Shown in pieces: positions 25,132 to 34,169 of a stretch of 64,000 nt of DNA. The DNA comes from CATOSP01 sp965237775. GTDB taxonomy: Bacteria > Chloroflexota > Dehalococcoidia > Lucifugimonadales > UBA3495. The notes below the pieces were generated by a model. The model was given only the letters and a program-made list of their open reading frames with translations, was not told the origin of the DNA and made no database searches. The DNA is taken from assembly GCA_965237775.1 (NCBI GenBank), contig OZ250155.1:2046001-2110000 (forward strand), in the 5' to 3' direction. A program made the translations under genes and the position numbers. Position 1 is the stretch's first letter. Every line of letters starts with the position of its first letter.

Positions 25132-25921
25132 CTTGCCTGACACTACACACACAACACCTCCTGCCCAGGCGAAACGGGTGCACCATGTCCTAGTTGAGCG
25201 CTTCCGCTCCCTCATCCGTGACGGAGTGCTTAAGCCTGGCGAACGGCTTCCCTCGGAACGCCTGCTCGCCGAACAGCTCCAGGTCAGCCGCAGCTCGGTG
25301 CGTGAGGCCATCAGGTCTTTGGAGTTGCAGGGTCTGGTGATTAGCAAGCGGGGGTCGGGGACGTTTATCGAAACCGACAACCTCGAGTCCCTGGTCTCCC
25401 TCATCGCCTCCACCCTCAGTGGCGGCACGGAAACCCTGAAGGACATCTTCGAGATGCGCCACCTCCTGGAACCCCAGATAGCCGCCGTCGCCGCCCAACG
25501 GGCCAGCGCCCAGGAAGTACAGGATCTCGAGGCGATTCTCACGGACCAGGAGCGTCAGATAACCGAGGGAGGAAGCGGCGTCGACGCCGACACGGCCTTC
25601 CACTTCGCCCTGGCGTCGGCAACCCATAATTCCGCTCTGGTCAAGGTCGTTAGCGCAGTCGAAGACATCCTCCGCCAGTCCAGGGACCAGTCGATGCAGG
25701 CCCCGGGCAGGGCCACCCGCTCCCTGGAGTCGCACCGCCGCATCCTCCGGATGGTGCGGTCAGGCGATACCGAAGGCGCGAGGAACGCCATGGAGCACCA
25801 CTTGACCGTCGTCGAACCGTCAAACGTATCCGAGCATCAACAGGGCCCCTCTTCCGGTCAACCCGCGCGGGCCGGCAACGCGCTGACCGGCATGGGGGCA
25901 CTGGACACGGAGGGCGGCTGA
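25103..25921 (+). CDS. GntR/FadR-family transcriptional regulator
   Basis: A 272-residue regulator. The winged HTH is LPSERLLAEQLQVSRSSVREAIRSL followed by GSGTFI. A C-terminal FCD ligand domain contains IFEMRHLLEPQIAAVAAQRAS, a DTAFHFALASATHN metal-ligand segment, and SHRRILRMVRSGDTEGARNAMEHHL. The open frame starts at ATG 25103, but this lies within the -10 box; in-frame TTG 25133 or GTG 25178 are better candidates given the promoter. It probably senses a carboxylate or acyl-CoA and controls itself and the 2-oxoacid:ferredoxin oxidoreductase genes 65 bp downstream, which show no separate promoter. Confidence 0.9.
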   Translation: MCSIVNWSDHLPDTTHTTPPAQAKRVHHVLVERFRSLIRDGVLKPGERLPSERLLAEQLQVSRSSVREAIRSLELQGLVISKRGSGTFIETDNLESLVSLIASTLSGGTETLKDIFEMRHLLEPQIAAVAAQRASAQEVQDLEAILTDQERQITEGGSGVDADTAFHFALASATHNSALVKVVSAVEDILRQSRDQSMQAPGRATRSLESHRRILRMVRSGDTEGARNAMEHHLTVVEPSNVSEHQQGPSSGQPARAGNALTGMGALDTEGG

Positions 25922-25986
25922 CCGCCGCCAACTCCGGATTTCCAGGACTCACAAATCTAACGAAAACATCATAGGGAGGTACCAAT

Positions 25987-27138
25987 ATGGCCACAGTAGC
26001 TGTGGAGGTGGTGTACCGGGGAATTTTCCAGAAGACCCTGGCCCGGAACATCGTCCGCTCCATAGTGTTCGCCGCCAGGAAAGAAGGCAAGATCGGCACA
26101 GCCTTCGGACGTTACGGCGACTCTCCGGAGCGCAATGGAATCCCGGCGAAGCAGTTCGCGGTGGTTGCGGACGACGCCGAAGAGCTAGAAGAGAACCTGG
26201 CCAGGTACGAGGCTTCGGAGGTGGACGTCACCATCAACGTCGACGACACCATGTGCAAGGGCGTCGAATCATGGGCATGGTACGGCCTGCAGCCGATCAA
26301 CGAGCTCACCAAGCCTGGCGGAACTCTTATCGTGACTTCTCGCCAAGAGTCCGATGCGCTGATTCAGGACATGCACCAGAAGGACTCGCCCTACAACCTG
26401 TCCATCATCAGGAGCACGGTCAGTTTCTCCGGACTATGGGTCTACAAAGACGACCATACAGACGTGAGGATTCTGGGCAACCTGTGCAGCGTCTGCCCCC
26501 AGTTGGTCAGCTTGGATTCCATGCTTGAGGCCATCCGTGACCAGTTCGATAACGAGACCAAGGTTGCCTCGGCCCGGCGGGCCTACGAGTTAGCCACGGT
26601 CCGGCCAGTGGAACCAGGTGAAGGGAACCCCGAGACCCCCTTCTCGTTCGACCTTCCCGGATGGAAGACCATGGAAGAGGGGCTGGTGATCAGGGGCATA
26701 GAACCAGGCACCGGCTTCCGCGGCGGGGAGGAAGGCTATCAACCTGTACGTAACTCTGTGTTCAAGAAGTTCAGCACCCGGTCAATGCGGCCGGTGATCA
26801 ACTTCGAGACCTGCATCAAGTGCACCCTCTGCTGGCTCCAGTGCCCGGACACCTGTTTCGACGTGACGCCTGACGGCCTGTATGACGCCAACATGGACTC
26901 TTGTTGCGGCTGCGGCGTATGTGAGGCGGTGTGTCCCGTACCCGACTGCGTGACAATGGTCACCGAGGCCAACTTCAACGACAACAACAGCCAATACGAG
27001 GCCTGGCAGGCAGACAAGGATGGCTACAACCAGTGGATGACCCAATTGATCGAAGTGCAGAAGCAAGACACCAGGACCCACGGCTTCCATCACGTCGGGG
27101 GTTACACTGAAGAGATAGCCAACACGGTGGAGGACTAA
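25987..27138 (+). CDS. 2-oxoacid:ferredoxin oxidoreductase, fused gamma-delta subunit
   Basis: A 383-residue protein combining a gamma domain (1 to about 190) and a two-cluster ferredoxin domain (about 270-325). The clusters are bound by CIKCTLCWLQCP and CCGCGVCEAVCP. The gamma domain starts ATVAVEVVYRGIFQKTLARN, where classical subunits have a GRGGQG loop, so the nucleotide/CoA-facing loop is altered. The delta part passes electrons from the TPP-bound intermediate to ferredoxin. GGAGGT precedes ATG 25987. It overlaps the alpha gene by one base (TAATG). Confidence 0.85.
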   Translation: MATVAVEVVYRGIFQKTLARNIVRSIVFAARKEGKIGTAFGRYGDSPERNGIPAKQFAVVADDAEELEENLARYEASEVDVTINVDDTMCKGVESWAWYGLQPINELTKPGGTLIVTSRQESDALIQDMHQKDSPYNLSIIRSTVSFSGLWVYKDDHTDVRILGNLCSVCPQLVSLDSMLEAIRDQFDNETKVASARRAYELATVRPVEPGEGNPETPFSFDLPGWKTMEEGLVIRGIEPGTGFRGGEEGYQPVRNSVFKKFSTRSMRPVINFETCIKCTLCWLQCPDTCFDVTPDGLYDANMDSCCGCGVCEAVCPVPDCVTMVTEANFNDNNSQYEAWQADKDGYNQWMTQLIEVQKQDTRTHGFHHVGGYTEEIANTVED

Positions 27139-28364
27139 TGACTTCAACCGCGCAACCCGCGCTTTTCCAATCGGAAACGGAGGAGCTGATCAGCGGTAGC
27201 GAAGCCATTGCCATTGCCTGCGCCCTGGCCGACGTTGACGTGATCACCGCCTACCCAATCCGCCCATACGACACTGTGATGCAGTATGTGGCCAGGCTGA
27301 AGGCCGACGGTGTGTTCGACTGCGACTTCATCGTCGCGGAAAGCGAACATTCCCAATTCGAGATCGTTAAACACGCCTCCGCAGTGGGCGCCAGGACCTT
27401 CTGCGGCTCCAGTGGCGTAGGCTGGTTCTACGCCTTCGAAGCCATCACGGTTACCGCCGGACTCCGCATGCCGGTAGTGGCGATGGTGGGGAACAGGGCC
27501 CTCGATGACCCCGGAGCGTTCGGCGTGGAGCACAACGATGCCCTGGCCGTAAGGGACCTGGGCTGGATGCTCTACTGGGTCGCAACGGCGCAGGAGGCCA
27601 TCGACACCGCACTATTGGCCTACAGGGTGGCCGAAGACCCGCGAGTCTTCCTCCCCATGGCCCTTAGCTGCGACGGCTCATTCCTGACCCACTCCCAGGC
27701 CATTGTGAACGTCCCGGCAGCACAGCAAGTGCAGCAATACCTGCCGCCGTATGACCGGGGCAGGCTGCAACTTCACCCGGACAACCCCATCACCGTTGCC
27801 CCACAGGTGAACGAAGACTGGCTGATGGAGATCCGGCGCCAGTCCGACGAGGCGATGCGGCGGTCGGTGGACGTGATCAAGGAAGCCTACGACGAGTTCA
27901 AGGGTCTCTTCGGCCGCGGCGACCCCAGTCCCTTTATCCAGGAGTACGAGACTGAAGACGCCGAGATAGTCATGGTAGGTATGGGCACACTGGCGCTTCC
28001 GGTACGGGTCGCCATTCGCCGCCTCAGGGAGCAGGGCCGGAAGATCGGTTTCCTCCGGGTCAAATTCTTCCGTCCATTCGCCACCGATGAAATCAGAGAG
28101 GCGCTTTCACGGTGTAAGGCTGTCTGCGTCGTAGACCGCGACTATTCCTATGGTTCGCCGTCCTACGGGGGCGTGCTGTTCAACGAGCTGCGGTCAGCGC
28201 TCTACCCGCTTGAGTCCCACCCGCTGATGCTCAACTTCATCGCGGGCCTCGGCGGTAGAGAGGTCCACGTCAACGATGTCAACGAAATGGTTGACATCAC
28301 CCAAAAGGCCGTCGATACTGGCAAAATAGACCAGGAAACCACCTGGATAGGTGTGAGGGAGTAG
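27138..28364 (+). CDS. 2-oxoacid:ferredoxin oxidoreductase, alpha subunit
   Basis: A 408-residue protein with the pyrimidine-binding TPP domain and the transketolase C-like domain II. It opens LISGSEAIAIACALADVDVITAYPIRPYDTVMQY (family: YPITPqt), with the catalytic-side Glu in IVAESEHSQFE and FCGSSGVGWFYAFEAI. Domain II is seen in IVMVGMGTLALPVRVAIRRLREQG. It decarboxylates a 2-oxoacid to an acyl-CoA together with beta and the fused gamma-delta. YPIRP instead of YPITP may reflect a substrate other than pyruvate. Confidence 0.88.
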   Translation: MTSTAQPALFQSETEELISGSEAIAIACALADVDVITAYPIRPYDTVMQYVARLKADGVFDCDFIVAESEHSQFEIVKHASAVGARTFCGSSGVGWFYAFEAITVTAGLRMPVVAMVGNRALDDPGAFGVEHNDALAVRDLGWMLYWVATAQEAIDTALLAYRVAEDPRVFLPMALSCDGSFLTHSQAIVNVPAAQQVQQYLPPYDRGRLQLHPDNPITVAPQVNEDWLMEIRRQSDEAMRRSVDVIKEAYDEFKGLFGRGDPSPFIQEYETEDAEIVMVGMGTLALPVRVAIRRLREQGRKIGFLRVKFFRPFATDEIREALSRCKAVCVVDRDYSYGSPSYGGVLFNELRSALYPLESHPLMLNFIAGLGGREVHVNDVNEMVDITQKAVDTGKIDQETTWIGVRE

Positions 28365-28369
28365 AGATT

Positions 28370-29359
28370 ATGACCACCGTTCAAGACCTTCCCCAGGTTA
28401 GAGGGGTCAAGAATATCCCGTTGACGGAGGGTTTCACCTCCGGTCACCGCACCTGCCAGGGCTGCGAATCCGCCCTAGTGATGCGGCTGATGATCAAAGC
28501 CGCCGGTCCCAGGACCATCGTACTGGGAAGCACCGGCTGTATGTACGTCGCAAACACCACCTACTACAGCACGCCTTGGGTGGTGCCGTGGATGCATACC
28601 CAGCTAGGTTCGTCCGGCTCCGCCGCCACGGGGACGGCCGCCGGGTTGGCTTCCATGATGCGTAAGGGCAAGATGAAGGAGGAGCCTATCAACGTCATCG
28701 CGTTCTGCGGCGACGGCGGCGGCATGGACATGGGTCTCTCCGCTATTTCGGCGGCCCTCCAGCACGACGAATACAACCTGCTAATCCTCTTGTACGACAA
28801 CGAGTCCTATGCCAACACCGACATCCAGGTCTCGGGCGGGTCCCCGTGGGGCGCGAATTCGACCTTCAGTCCTCCGGGAAAAGTCCACCGCATCATGAAT
28901 AAGCGGTGGAAGAAGAACATGGCCCCCATGCTGGCCACCGGTCACCCCGACTGCCGCTACGTGGCCACGGCCTGCGGCTCCTACGGCCTGGACTTCAACA
29001 ACAAAATCCGCCGAGCCTTGACCATCGGTGGCCCGACCTTCATCCACAGCATCGACCCTTGCCCCAAGGGATGGGACTACGATCCCAAGTTCTCCCACGA
29101 GTTGGGGATGCTGGCGATCGAGACCGGCCTGTGGGTCCAGTACGAGATCATCGAAGGCGAAGTGATCCTGAACGGCCCCTCCAGGGCCATCGCCCGCGGT
29201 ATCCGGAAGCGGAAGCCCATCGAGGACTACCTCATGCGCCAGGGCCGCTTCGCCCATCTGACTAAGGAAGACATCGAATACTTCCAGAGCAGGGTGGACG
29301 ATAGCTGGGAAAAGTGGTGGCTACCCGGAGTGGTCCCCTTCGCCATGAAGGAAGACTAG
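28370..29359 (+). CDS. 2-oxoacid:ferredoxin oxidoreductase, beta subunit
   Basis: A 329-residue TPP pyrophosphate-binding subunit. Cysteine motifs CQGCESAL and GSTGCMYV match those binding the proximal cluster. The TPP motif is FCGDGGGMDMGLSAI followed by LYDNESYANTDIQVSG. The TPW...H segment (STPWVVPWMHTQLGS) is typical of PorB. It starts five bases after the alpha gene and is followed by a strong terminator, closing the operon. Confidence 0.92.
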   Translation: MTTVQDLPQVRGVKNIPLTEGFTSGHRTCQGCESALVMRLMIKAAGPRTIVLGSTGCMYVANTTYYSTPWVVPWMHTQLGSSGSAATGTAAGLASMMRKGKMKEEPINVIAFCGDGGGMDMGLSAISAALQHDEYNLLILLYDNESYANTDIQVSGGSPWGANSTFSPPGKVHRIMNKRWKKNMAPMLATGHPDCRYVATACGSYGLDFNNKIRRALTIGGPTFIHSIDPCPKGWDYDPKFSHELGMLAIETGLWVQYEIIEGEVILNGPSRAIARGIRKRKPIEDYLMRQGRFAHLTKEDIEYFQSRVDDSWEKWWLPGVVPFAMKED

Positions 29360-29395
29360 AAACTCAGGCCCCACCCGGCCCTAAGGTGGAATTGA

Positions 29396-29427
29396 GGGAG
29401 CGGCGATCAAGCCGCTCCCTTTTCTTT
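29396..29427 (+). terminator. Rho-independent terminator after the oxidoreductase operon
   Basis: GGGAGCGGC (29396-29404) and GCCGCTCCC (29411-29419) form a perfect 9-bp stem with a GATCAA loop, followed by TTTTCTTT. Confidence 0.9.
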
Positions 29428-29458
29428 CCCGCCCTAACCCGTCAGGAGTGCGGCTTCC

Positions 29459-30445
29459 ATGAGTGACCCAGACCTGGTAACCGAAGCCCCTAGTCTAGTT
29501 AGTCTGCTGCGCGAATCAATGGTTTCCGGTGTCCCTTGCGGCACGTTAAGGGAGCGTGGCCTCGGAGTCCTAATGGGCCTCGCCGCGGGGAACCTCCTGG
29601 GCCTGCCCGTAGAGGGCGACTCACGCCGCGCCATCGCATCCCGTTACCCAAGCGGCGTCAAGGAGATTAGGACCATTGAACGGCGGATGCCGATGGACGA
29701 CGACTTGGCGCGGGCGGTGGACCTGGGAGAGGCGGTCCTGGGCGGTGGAAACTACGTGGACGAGTTTGCCTCCCGTTTAGTGCGATGGAGGAGGGAAAAC
29801 GGACGGGGCATCGGAATCACGACCAGCGCGGTAATCGATCTGCTGGAACAGGGAATACCCGTGCCCAACGCGGCCCGGAGGATTTACGACCAGCGGGGCC
29901 GGATCGCTCCCAACGGCGGGATCATGCGCTGCGCTCCTGTGGCATTGGCCCGCCGGCGTGACCCAGAAGCCTTGGTCCGGGATTCCGCGGCAACCTGCGT
30001 CGTCACCCACTACGCCCCCACATGCCAATGGTCTTGCATCATCCTGAACGCCGCCGTGGCGATGCTGTTGAATGGCGCGTCTCCCGATGCCGGACTACTT
30101 GCCGATGTGGCGGTCTCCGACGGCGCTCCAGTGGAGGTTGCGGAGTGGGTGGGCCGGACCGGAGACGAGGTGATTACCCATCAACTCGACCAGGGTCATA
30201 TCGGCCACACCCTGCTGGCGCTGCAGGTCGGTATGTGGTCCATTACCACGCCGTTGGTCCTGGAGCATGATTTGACGGCGGTGGCCAGCGGAGGAGGAGA
30301 CACCGACACCAACGGCGCGGTGGCGGGTGCGGTTCTGGGGGCGCGCTACGGTGTCCAGGGTATCCCAGACCGCTGGTTGGAGTGCGTGCCCCAACCCGGC
30401 CGGTTAGAGTCTCTGGCTGATGGACTACTGGGATTGGGCGCGTAA
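29459..30445 (+). CDS. ADP-ribosylglycohydrolase family protein (DraG-like)
   Basis: A 328-residue all-helical hydrolase. The start of the fold is GVLMGLAAGNLLGLPVEG. Metal-binding positions are seen in MPMDDDLARAV and in the C-terminal SGGGDTDTNGAVAGAVLGARYG, the family hallmark. DraG-type enzymes remove ADP-ribose from proteins, nucleic acids or small molecules using Mg or Mn. No ADP-ribosyltransferase is adjacent. It lies 99 bp after the oxidoreductase operon, beyond the terminator, so it is probably separately expressed. Confidence 0.85.
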   Translation: MSDPDLVTEAPSLVSLLRESMVSGVPCGTLRERGLGVLMGLAAGNLLGLPVEGDSRRAIASRYPSGVKEIRTIERRMPMDDDLARAVDLGEAVLGGGNYVDEFASRLVRWRRENGRGIGITTSAVIDLLEQGIPVPNAARRIYDQRGRIAPNGGIMRCAPVALARRRDPEALVRDSAATCVVTHYAPTCQWSCIILNAAVAMLLNGASPDAGLLADVAVSDGAPVEVAEWVGRTGDEVITHQLDQGHIGHTLLALQVGMWSITTPLVLEHDLTAVASGGGDTDTNGAVAGAVLGARYGVQGIPDRWLECVPQPGRLESLADGLLGLGA

Positions 30446-30461
30446 AAGGTCTGGTCAAACC

Positions 30462-31082
30462 CTACTCCAACTCAAATCTCTTTGAGTCCAACTGATACCA
30501 GAATACTTCCCCGGACTCGATGCTTGGCTTGATCCGTTCATCATGATACAGGCCCGCGACTACCGCGACGGCGGGAAGTCCGGTGAACCTGATCAAATAT
30601 CCTGCGTTACGCGTCGCCCTGCCTGTATCCCTCCCGGTGACGGTAAAAGATACCTCGACCGCGATATAACAGACCGAACCCTCGTGGTCCCTGGCCTCCA
30701 TCATAATATCAGCCTGACGAAAACTCTTGAGAGTGCTCGCTAGAACACCAGATGTATCCTTGCCCCTTACCAGTTCCCCGATCTCTTGTACACGTAAGAC
30801 CTTTACTAGCTCGAACCCCAAGTCCTCGGCGATAAGGGGAGCTTCCCTGCGCGCTACCCGTTTTGCCGAAGCGTCCTTCAACGGCGTCAGGTCTCGCTGA
30901 AGGGCTTCTAAGGCCGCGACACTGCGTTCGAAAACCTGACCATTTTGCGTAACGAACTGGGAGAACACCTCCGGCAACTCGATGAGTTCGCGAGTCAGCA
31001 ACCGCAGGCGCAGTGCCTCAGACCACTCGGGATTGTCATCCAGCACACGGATCAGGTCTTCTATGTTGTTGATCGACGTCAT
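30462..31082 (-). CDS. Hypothetical protein with PD-(D/E)XK-like core
   Basis: A 206-residue protein. The N-terminal half is helical with a likely coiled coil (about 48-75, QVFERSVAALEALQRDL). The C-terminal half has the pattern of a restriction-like core: ADIMMEARDHEGSVCYIAVEVSFTVT, where the Asp and the Glu of VEVS could be catalytic, then helices and an AVAVVAGLY strand. Proteins of this layout occur widely in repeat-rich environmental genomes; the function is unknown. Convergent with the DraG-like gene. Confidence 0.6.
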   Translation of the reverse strand: MTSINNIEDLIRVLDDNPEWSEALRLRLLTRELIELPEVFSQFVTQNGQVFERSVAALEALQRDLTPLKDASAKRVARREAPLIAEDLGFELVKVLRVQEIGELVRGKDTSGVLASTLKSFRQADIMMEARDHEGSVCYIAVEVSFTVTGRDTGRATRNAGYLIRFTGLPAVAVVAGLYHDERIKPSIESGEVFWYQLDSKRFELE

Positions 31083-31258
31083 ATCTTGTTGACTTCATCC
31101 TACAACAATTCGACGCATGAACGAAAGCGCTCGAAGTCATGGGACCCATTCACCTCACTTGCCGGAAAAGCGGTGAAAGCGTAGAGTAGTGGAAGTTTTG
31201 CCCGAGCCAACATTCTAGAAGTAAAACCAACCCCCGAGGGCAAGTAAAGGAGGCAGCC

Positions 31259-32356
31259 ATGCGCCTAGACCCCATCAACCTTTACGACTACGAGGCAAGA
31301 GCCAAACAGGTGCTTCCCCACAACAACTGGACGTTCATCGATGCCGGGGCCATGGACGAATTCACCACGCGCCGCAACCGGTCGGCGTTCGAAGACCTAA
31401 CCCTGCGCCCACGCTTTCTCCGGGATATCACGGAGCGGGACTTGACCACCACCGTTCTGGGCGAGGAGATCTCCATGCCGGTTATGATCTCCCCCGCGGG
31501 CAGCCACATGTTGGCCCACCCCGAGGGTGAGTTGGCGACCGCTAGGGGCGCGGGCATGTCCGACACGCTGATGATGCTCAGCACCTCCTCCAATTACAGC
31601 CTGGAAGAGGTCTCGGAGGCGGCTTCCGGACCGCTGTGGTTCCAGCTATACCACAGAGGATATGATCTCACCGAAACGCTGGTCCACAGGGCCGAAGAAG
31701 CCGGTTTCAAGGCCATCGCCCTGACCGTCGACACGCCAGCCCCAAGCCCCAAAGAGCGAGACCTGCGAAATAGGTTCCAGAGAGTAGCGGACCTGGGCAA
31801 CTTCCGGGCCGAGAGCCGTCCGGAAAGCGAAATCAGCGGCACCGACGAATCTTCCGGTTTCGATGTGTCGAGGACTCCGCCCCTGACCTGGAAAGAGCTT
31901 GAATGGCTGCGCGGACTTACCTCGCTGCCCCTCGTACTCAAGGGTGTTCGCACCGCCGAAGATGCCCATATCGCCGTCGAAAGCGGTGTCCAAGGAATCC
32001 TGGTGTCAACCCACGGCGGCAGGCAGATGGACATGACCATGGGCGCCATCGAGATGGTCCCTGAAATCGTGGAGGCCTCCAAGGGACAGGCGGAAGTCTA
32101 CGTGGACTCCGGCGTGCGAAGAGGCAGCGACGTGATAAAGGCTCTGGCCCTCGGCGCTCGCGCCGTGGCGATTGGCCGCCCCCTTTTCTGGGGACTGGCG
32201 GTGGACGGAGCCGACGGCGTTCACGGCGTCTTGGAGCTTCTCAGGGAAGAGGTGGACCGGTGCCTGGCCTATTGCGGCCAGACCTCCGTCCGCGACCTCG
32301 AGCCCAACTTGATTAACATTCCCAACAATTGGGGACCAGGCAGGATGGCCCCGTAA
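31259..32356 (+). CDS. FMN-dependent alpha-hydroxy-acid oxidase/dehydrogenase
   Basis: A 365-residue TIM-barrel flavoprotein of the lactate/glycolate oxidase family. DLTLRPRFLRD and MPVMISPAGSHMLAHPEGE are typical of the N-terminal barrel. DTPAPSPKERDLRNRF, LVLKGVRTAEDA (Lys contacting FMN N1) and STHGGRQMD follow, the last with the catalytic His and substrate-binding Arg. VYVDSGVRRGSDVIKALALGA binds the FMN phosphate. AAAGGAGG lies before ATG 31259. The substrate is likely a 2-hydroxy acid. A terminator follows at 32388. Confidence 0.92.
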   Translation: MRLDPINLYDYEARAKQVLPHNNWTFIDAGAMDEFTTRRNRSAFEDLTLRPRFLRDITERDLTTTVLGEEISMPVMISPAGSHMLAHPEGELATARGAGMSDTLMMLSTSSNYSLEEVSEAASGPLWFQLYHRGYDLTETLVHRAEEAGFKAIALTVDTPAPSPKERDLRNRFQRVADLGNFRAESRPESEISGTDESSGFDVSRTPPLTWKELEWLRGLTSLPLVLKGVRTAEDAHIAVESGVQGILVSTHGGRQMDMTMGAIEMVPEIVEASKGQAEVYVDSGVRRGSDVIKALALGARAVAIGRPLFWGLAVDGADGVHGVLELLREEVDRCLAYCGQTSVRDLEPNLINIPNNWGPGRMAP

Positions 32357-32387
32357 CCTTCAGTCGAAATTACTCGAAGAGAACACA

Positions 32388-32427
32388 CGACAGGGCGTCC
32401 CGGGGACCCGGGGCGCCCTGTTCTTTT
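32388..32427 (+). terminator. Rho-independent terminator after the hydroxy-acid oxidase
   Basis: ACAGGGCGTCCCGG pairs with CCGGGGCGCCCTGT around a short loop with one mismatch, followed by TCTTTT. Confidence 0.8.
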
Positions 32428-32475
32428 GTGAAAGGTAAATGTGTCTGCGCCAATCCGCTGGAGCGGGACGCCCTG

Positions 32476-33132
32476 CTACACGGGCCACTGCTCCATGCTG
32501 TAGGCCATATCCCAAAACATATATTCATACCTGGTGCTGATGATAAAGGCCTCGCGCATCGCATCCAGCTCACGCTGATCGGCCTTTTCGGCCTCCCGGT
32601 CCACGAAGCCGCGCCAGGCGTCCACACTGTTCTGGAGGAGACCTGCCACGTAGAACGACGTCCACTGCCCATACAGCGGATGCTCCGACTGGCCCACGCC
32701 ATCCTTCAACTCGTGGTAGGTCCAAGGACAGGGAAGCAGCGCGGCGGCGGCGGGACCCAGGCCGTGCATGGATGCCGTAGTCAGCATGTGGTTGACATAA
32801 GCGTGGTTGGTCGGAGACCTCCTCACCTTTCGGACCTCGTCCATGGTTAGACCGGCCTCAGTGACCAGCTTCTGATGCAAAGGCCGCTCAATCGGGGTCA
32901 TCACCCGCAGAGCCAACTCCTCCAGTAGGTCGGACGTCGGGGCCTTGGCAAGGGTCAGGGCCACGGTCCGCGCGAACCCTTCGAGGTACAGGTAGTCCTG
33001 TCCCAAGTAATATTGGAACTTCTCCAGGGGGAGGGTGCCGTCCTTAATCTCCCGAAGAAAGGGCCGTTCGAAAATCTGCTGCCAAATCGGTTCCACTTCG
33101 GCCCGCAGTTGGTCGCTAAAGGTGTCTGCCAC
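32476..33132 (-). CDS. tenA: TenA/thiaminase II family protein
   Basis: A 218-residue all-helical protein of the TenA family. It shows FLREIKDGTLPLEKFQYYLGQDYLYL with the substrate-binding Asp, the catalytic-type Cys in LLPCPWTYHEL, and the C-terminal YEYMFWDMAYSMEQWP with the conserved Glu. TenA enzymes hydrolyse amino-pyrimidine precursors in thiamine salvage. This fits a genome with several TPP enzymes. It overlaps the upstream TPR gene by 17 bp and is the third gene of an operon with an acyl-CoA synthetase, so a non-thiamine role is possible. No TPP riboswitch was seen upstream of the operon. Confidence 0.88.
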   Translation of the reverse strand: MADTFSDQLRAEVEPIWQQIFERPFLREIKDGTLPLEKFQYYLGQDYLYLEGFARTVALTLAKAPTSDLLEELALRVMTPIERPLHQKLVTEAGLTMDEVRKVRRSPTNHAYVNHMLTTASMHGLGPAAAALLPCPWTYHELKDGVGQSEHPLYGQWTSFYVAGLLQNSVDAWRGFVDREAEKADQRELDAMREAFIISTRYEYMFWDMAYSMEQWPV

Positions 33133-34144
33133 CAGCGTCCTCCCCAGTCTCGTTTTCCTGGTCTCCCAGTATCTCCCGCACGGCGGCCAATGCCCGCTCC
33201 GCCTCGGGATAGTCGGGTCTCAATTCCGTCGCTTTCAGATAGTGGTCCCGCGCCTCGGTGTGCCGCCCCAACATCACCATGGAGTTCCCTTTCCTCAGAT
33301 AGGCCGCGGCCAACGCGGGGTCTAGCTCCAGGGCTAGGTCGAAGTCGACCAGAGCCGCTTCGTGGTCTGTCTTGTCCGCCAACGCGGTACCCCTGTTCAG
33401 GTAGAGGGTAGCGAAAGGCGGACCCAGCCGCATCGCCTGGTCGAAATCGGCAATGGCCTCATCGGGCCGTTCCAAGTTCCTCAGACAGATTCCCCGGTTG
33501 TAGTACGCGTTGGCAAAGGTCGGCACAACTTCGATCGCTTTCGTGTAGTCGTCAACGCCCAGGCTAAACTCCTGTATGTCGTGGAACAAGTTTCCCCGGG
33601 CGTAGTAGTAGTCCGCGTCGTTGGGCCGGAGTTCAATTGCCCGGGAAAAGTGCTCCCGCGCCTCCTCTCGCCGTCCCGTATCCCTGAAGGCGATGCCCAG
33701 GTTGTAATGAGCGTTCGGCATTTCTGGAAGCAGTTGCAGGGCTTCCTGGAAGTCGTCGATGGCCTGGTCGTAATGCCTCAAGGACGCATGGGCCACACCT
33801 CGGGCGTAGTAATAGTCCGCATCGCCGGGGTTGATGTCGATAGCATGGTTGTAATCCAGCAAGGCTTCGTCGAACCTACCCATGTAGCGCCGGACGACTC
33901 CTCTGGCGTAATAGCCCGCGGAATATTCCGAGTCTGCCTCCACTGCCAGGGTGAATTCCCGGATAGCCTGCTCAAGGTCGCCCCCGTTACGGACGGCGAG
34001 CCCCCGGCAGTAGTAGGCCTCCGCACACTGGTCGTTAAGCCGCAAGGCCGCATCGAAATCGGCGATGGCCTGGTCCAACAGCCCCTGCTGGAGGAACATC
34101 CGGCCTCGCACCACATAATCGAATTCGCTCGGTTCGGTGGACAT
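33116..34144 (-). CDS. Tetratricopeptide-repeat protein
   Basis: From ATG 34144, 342 residues made of about nine consecutive 34-residue TPR units, for example AYYCRGLAVRNGGDLEQAIR, YYYARGVAHASLRHYDQAID and AYYNRGICLRNLERPDEAIA. There is no signal peptide or membrane helix, so it is likely a cytoplasmic protein-interaction scaffold. The longer open frame reaching 34306 runs into the upstream synthetase gene and is rejected. It lies 25 bp after the synthetase stop and overlaps tenA. Confidence 0.9.
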   Translation of the reverse strand: MSTEPSEFDYVVRGRMFLQQGLLDQAIADFDAALRLNDQCAEAYYCRGLAVRNGGDLEQAIREFTLAVEADSEYSAGYYARGVVRRYMGRFDEALLDYNHAIDINPGDADYYYARGVAHASLRHYDQAIDDFQEALQLLPEMPNAHYNLGIAFRDTGRREEAREHFSRAIELRPNDADYYYARGNLFHDIQEFSLGVDDYTKAIEVVPTFANAYYNRGICLRNLERPDEAIADFDQAMRLGPPFATLYLNRGTALADKTDHEAALVDFDLALELDPALAAAYLRKGNSMVMLGRHTEARDHYLKATELRPDYPEAERALAAVREILGDQENETGEDAGGRHL

Positions 34145-34169
34145 GTCTACTTGATGGAGTTCGGACTCA

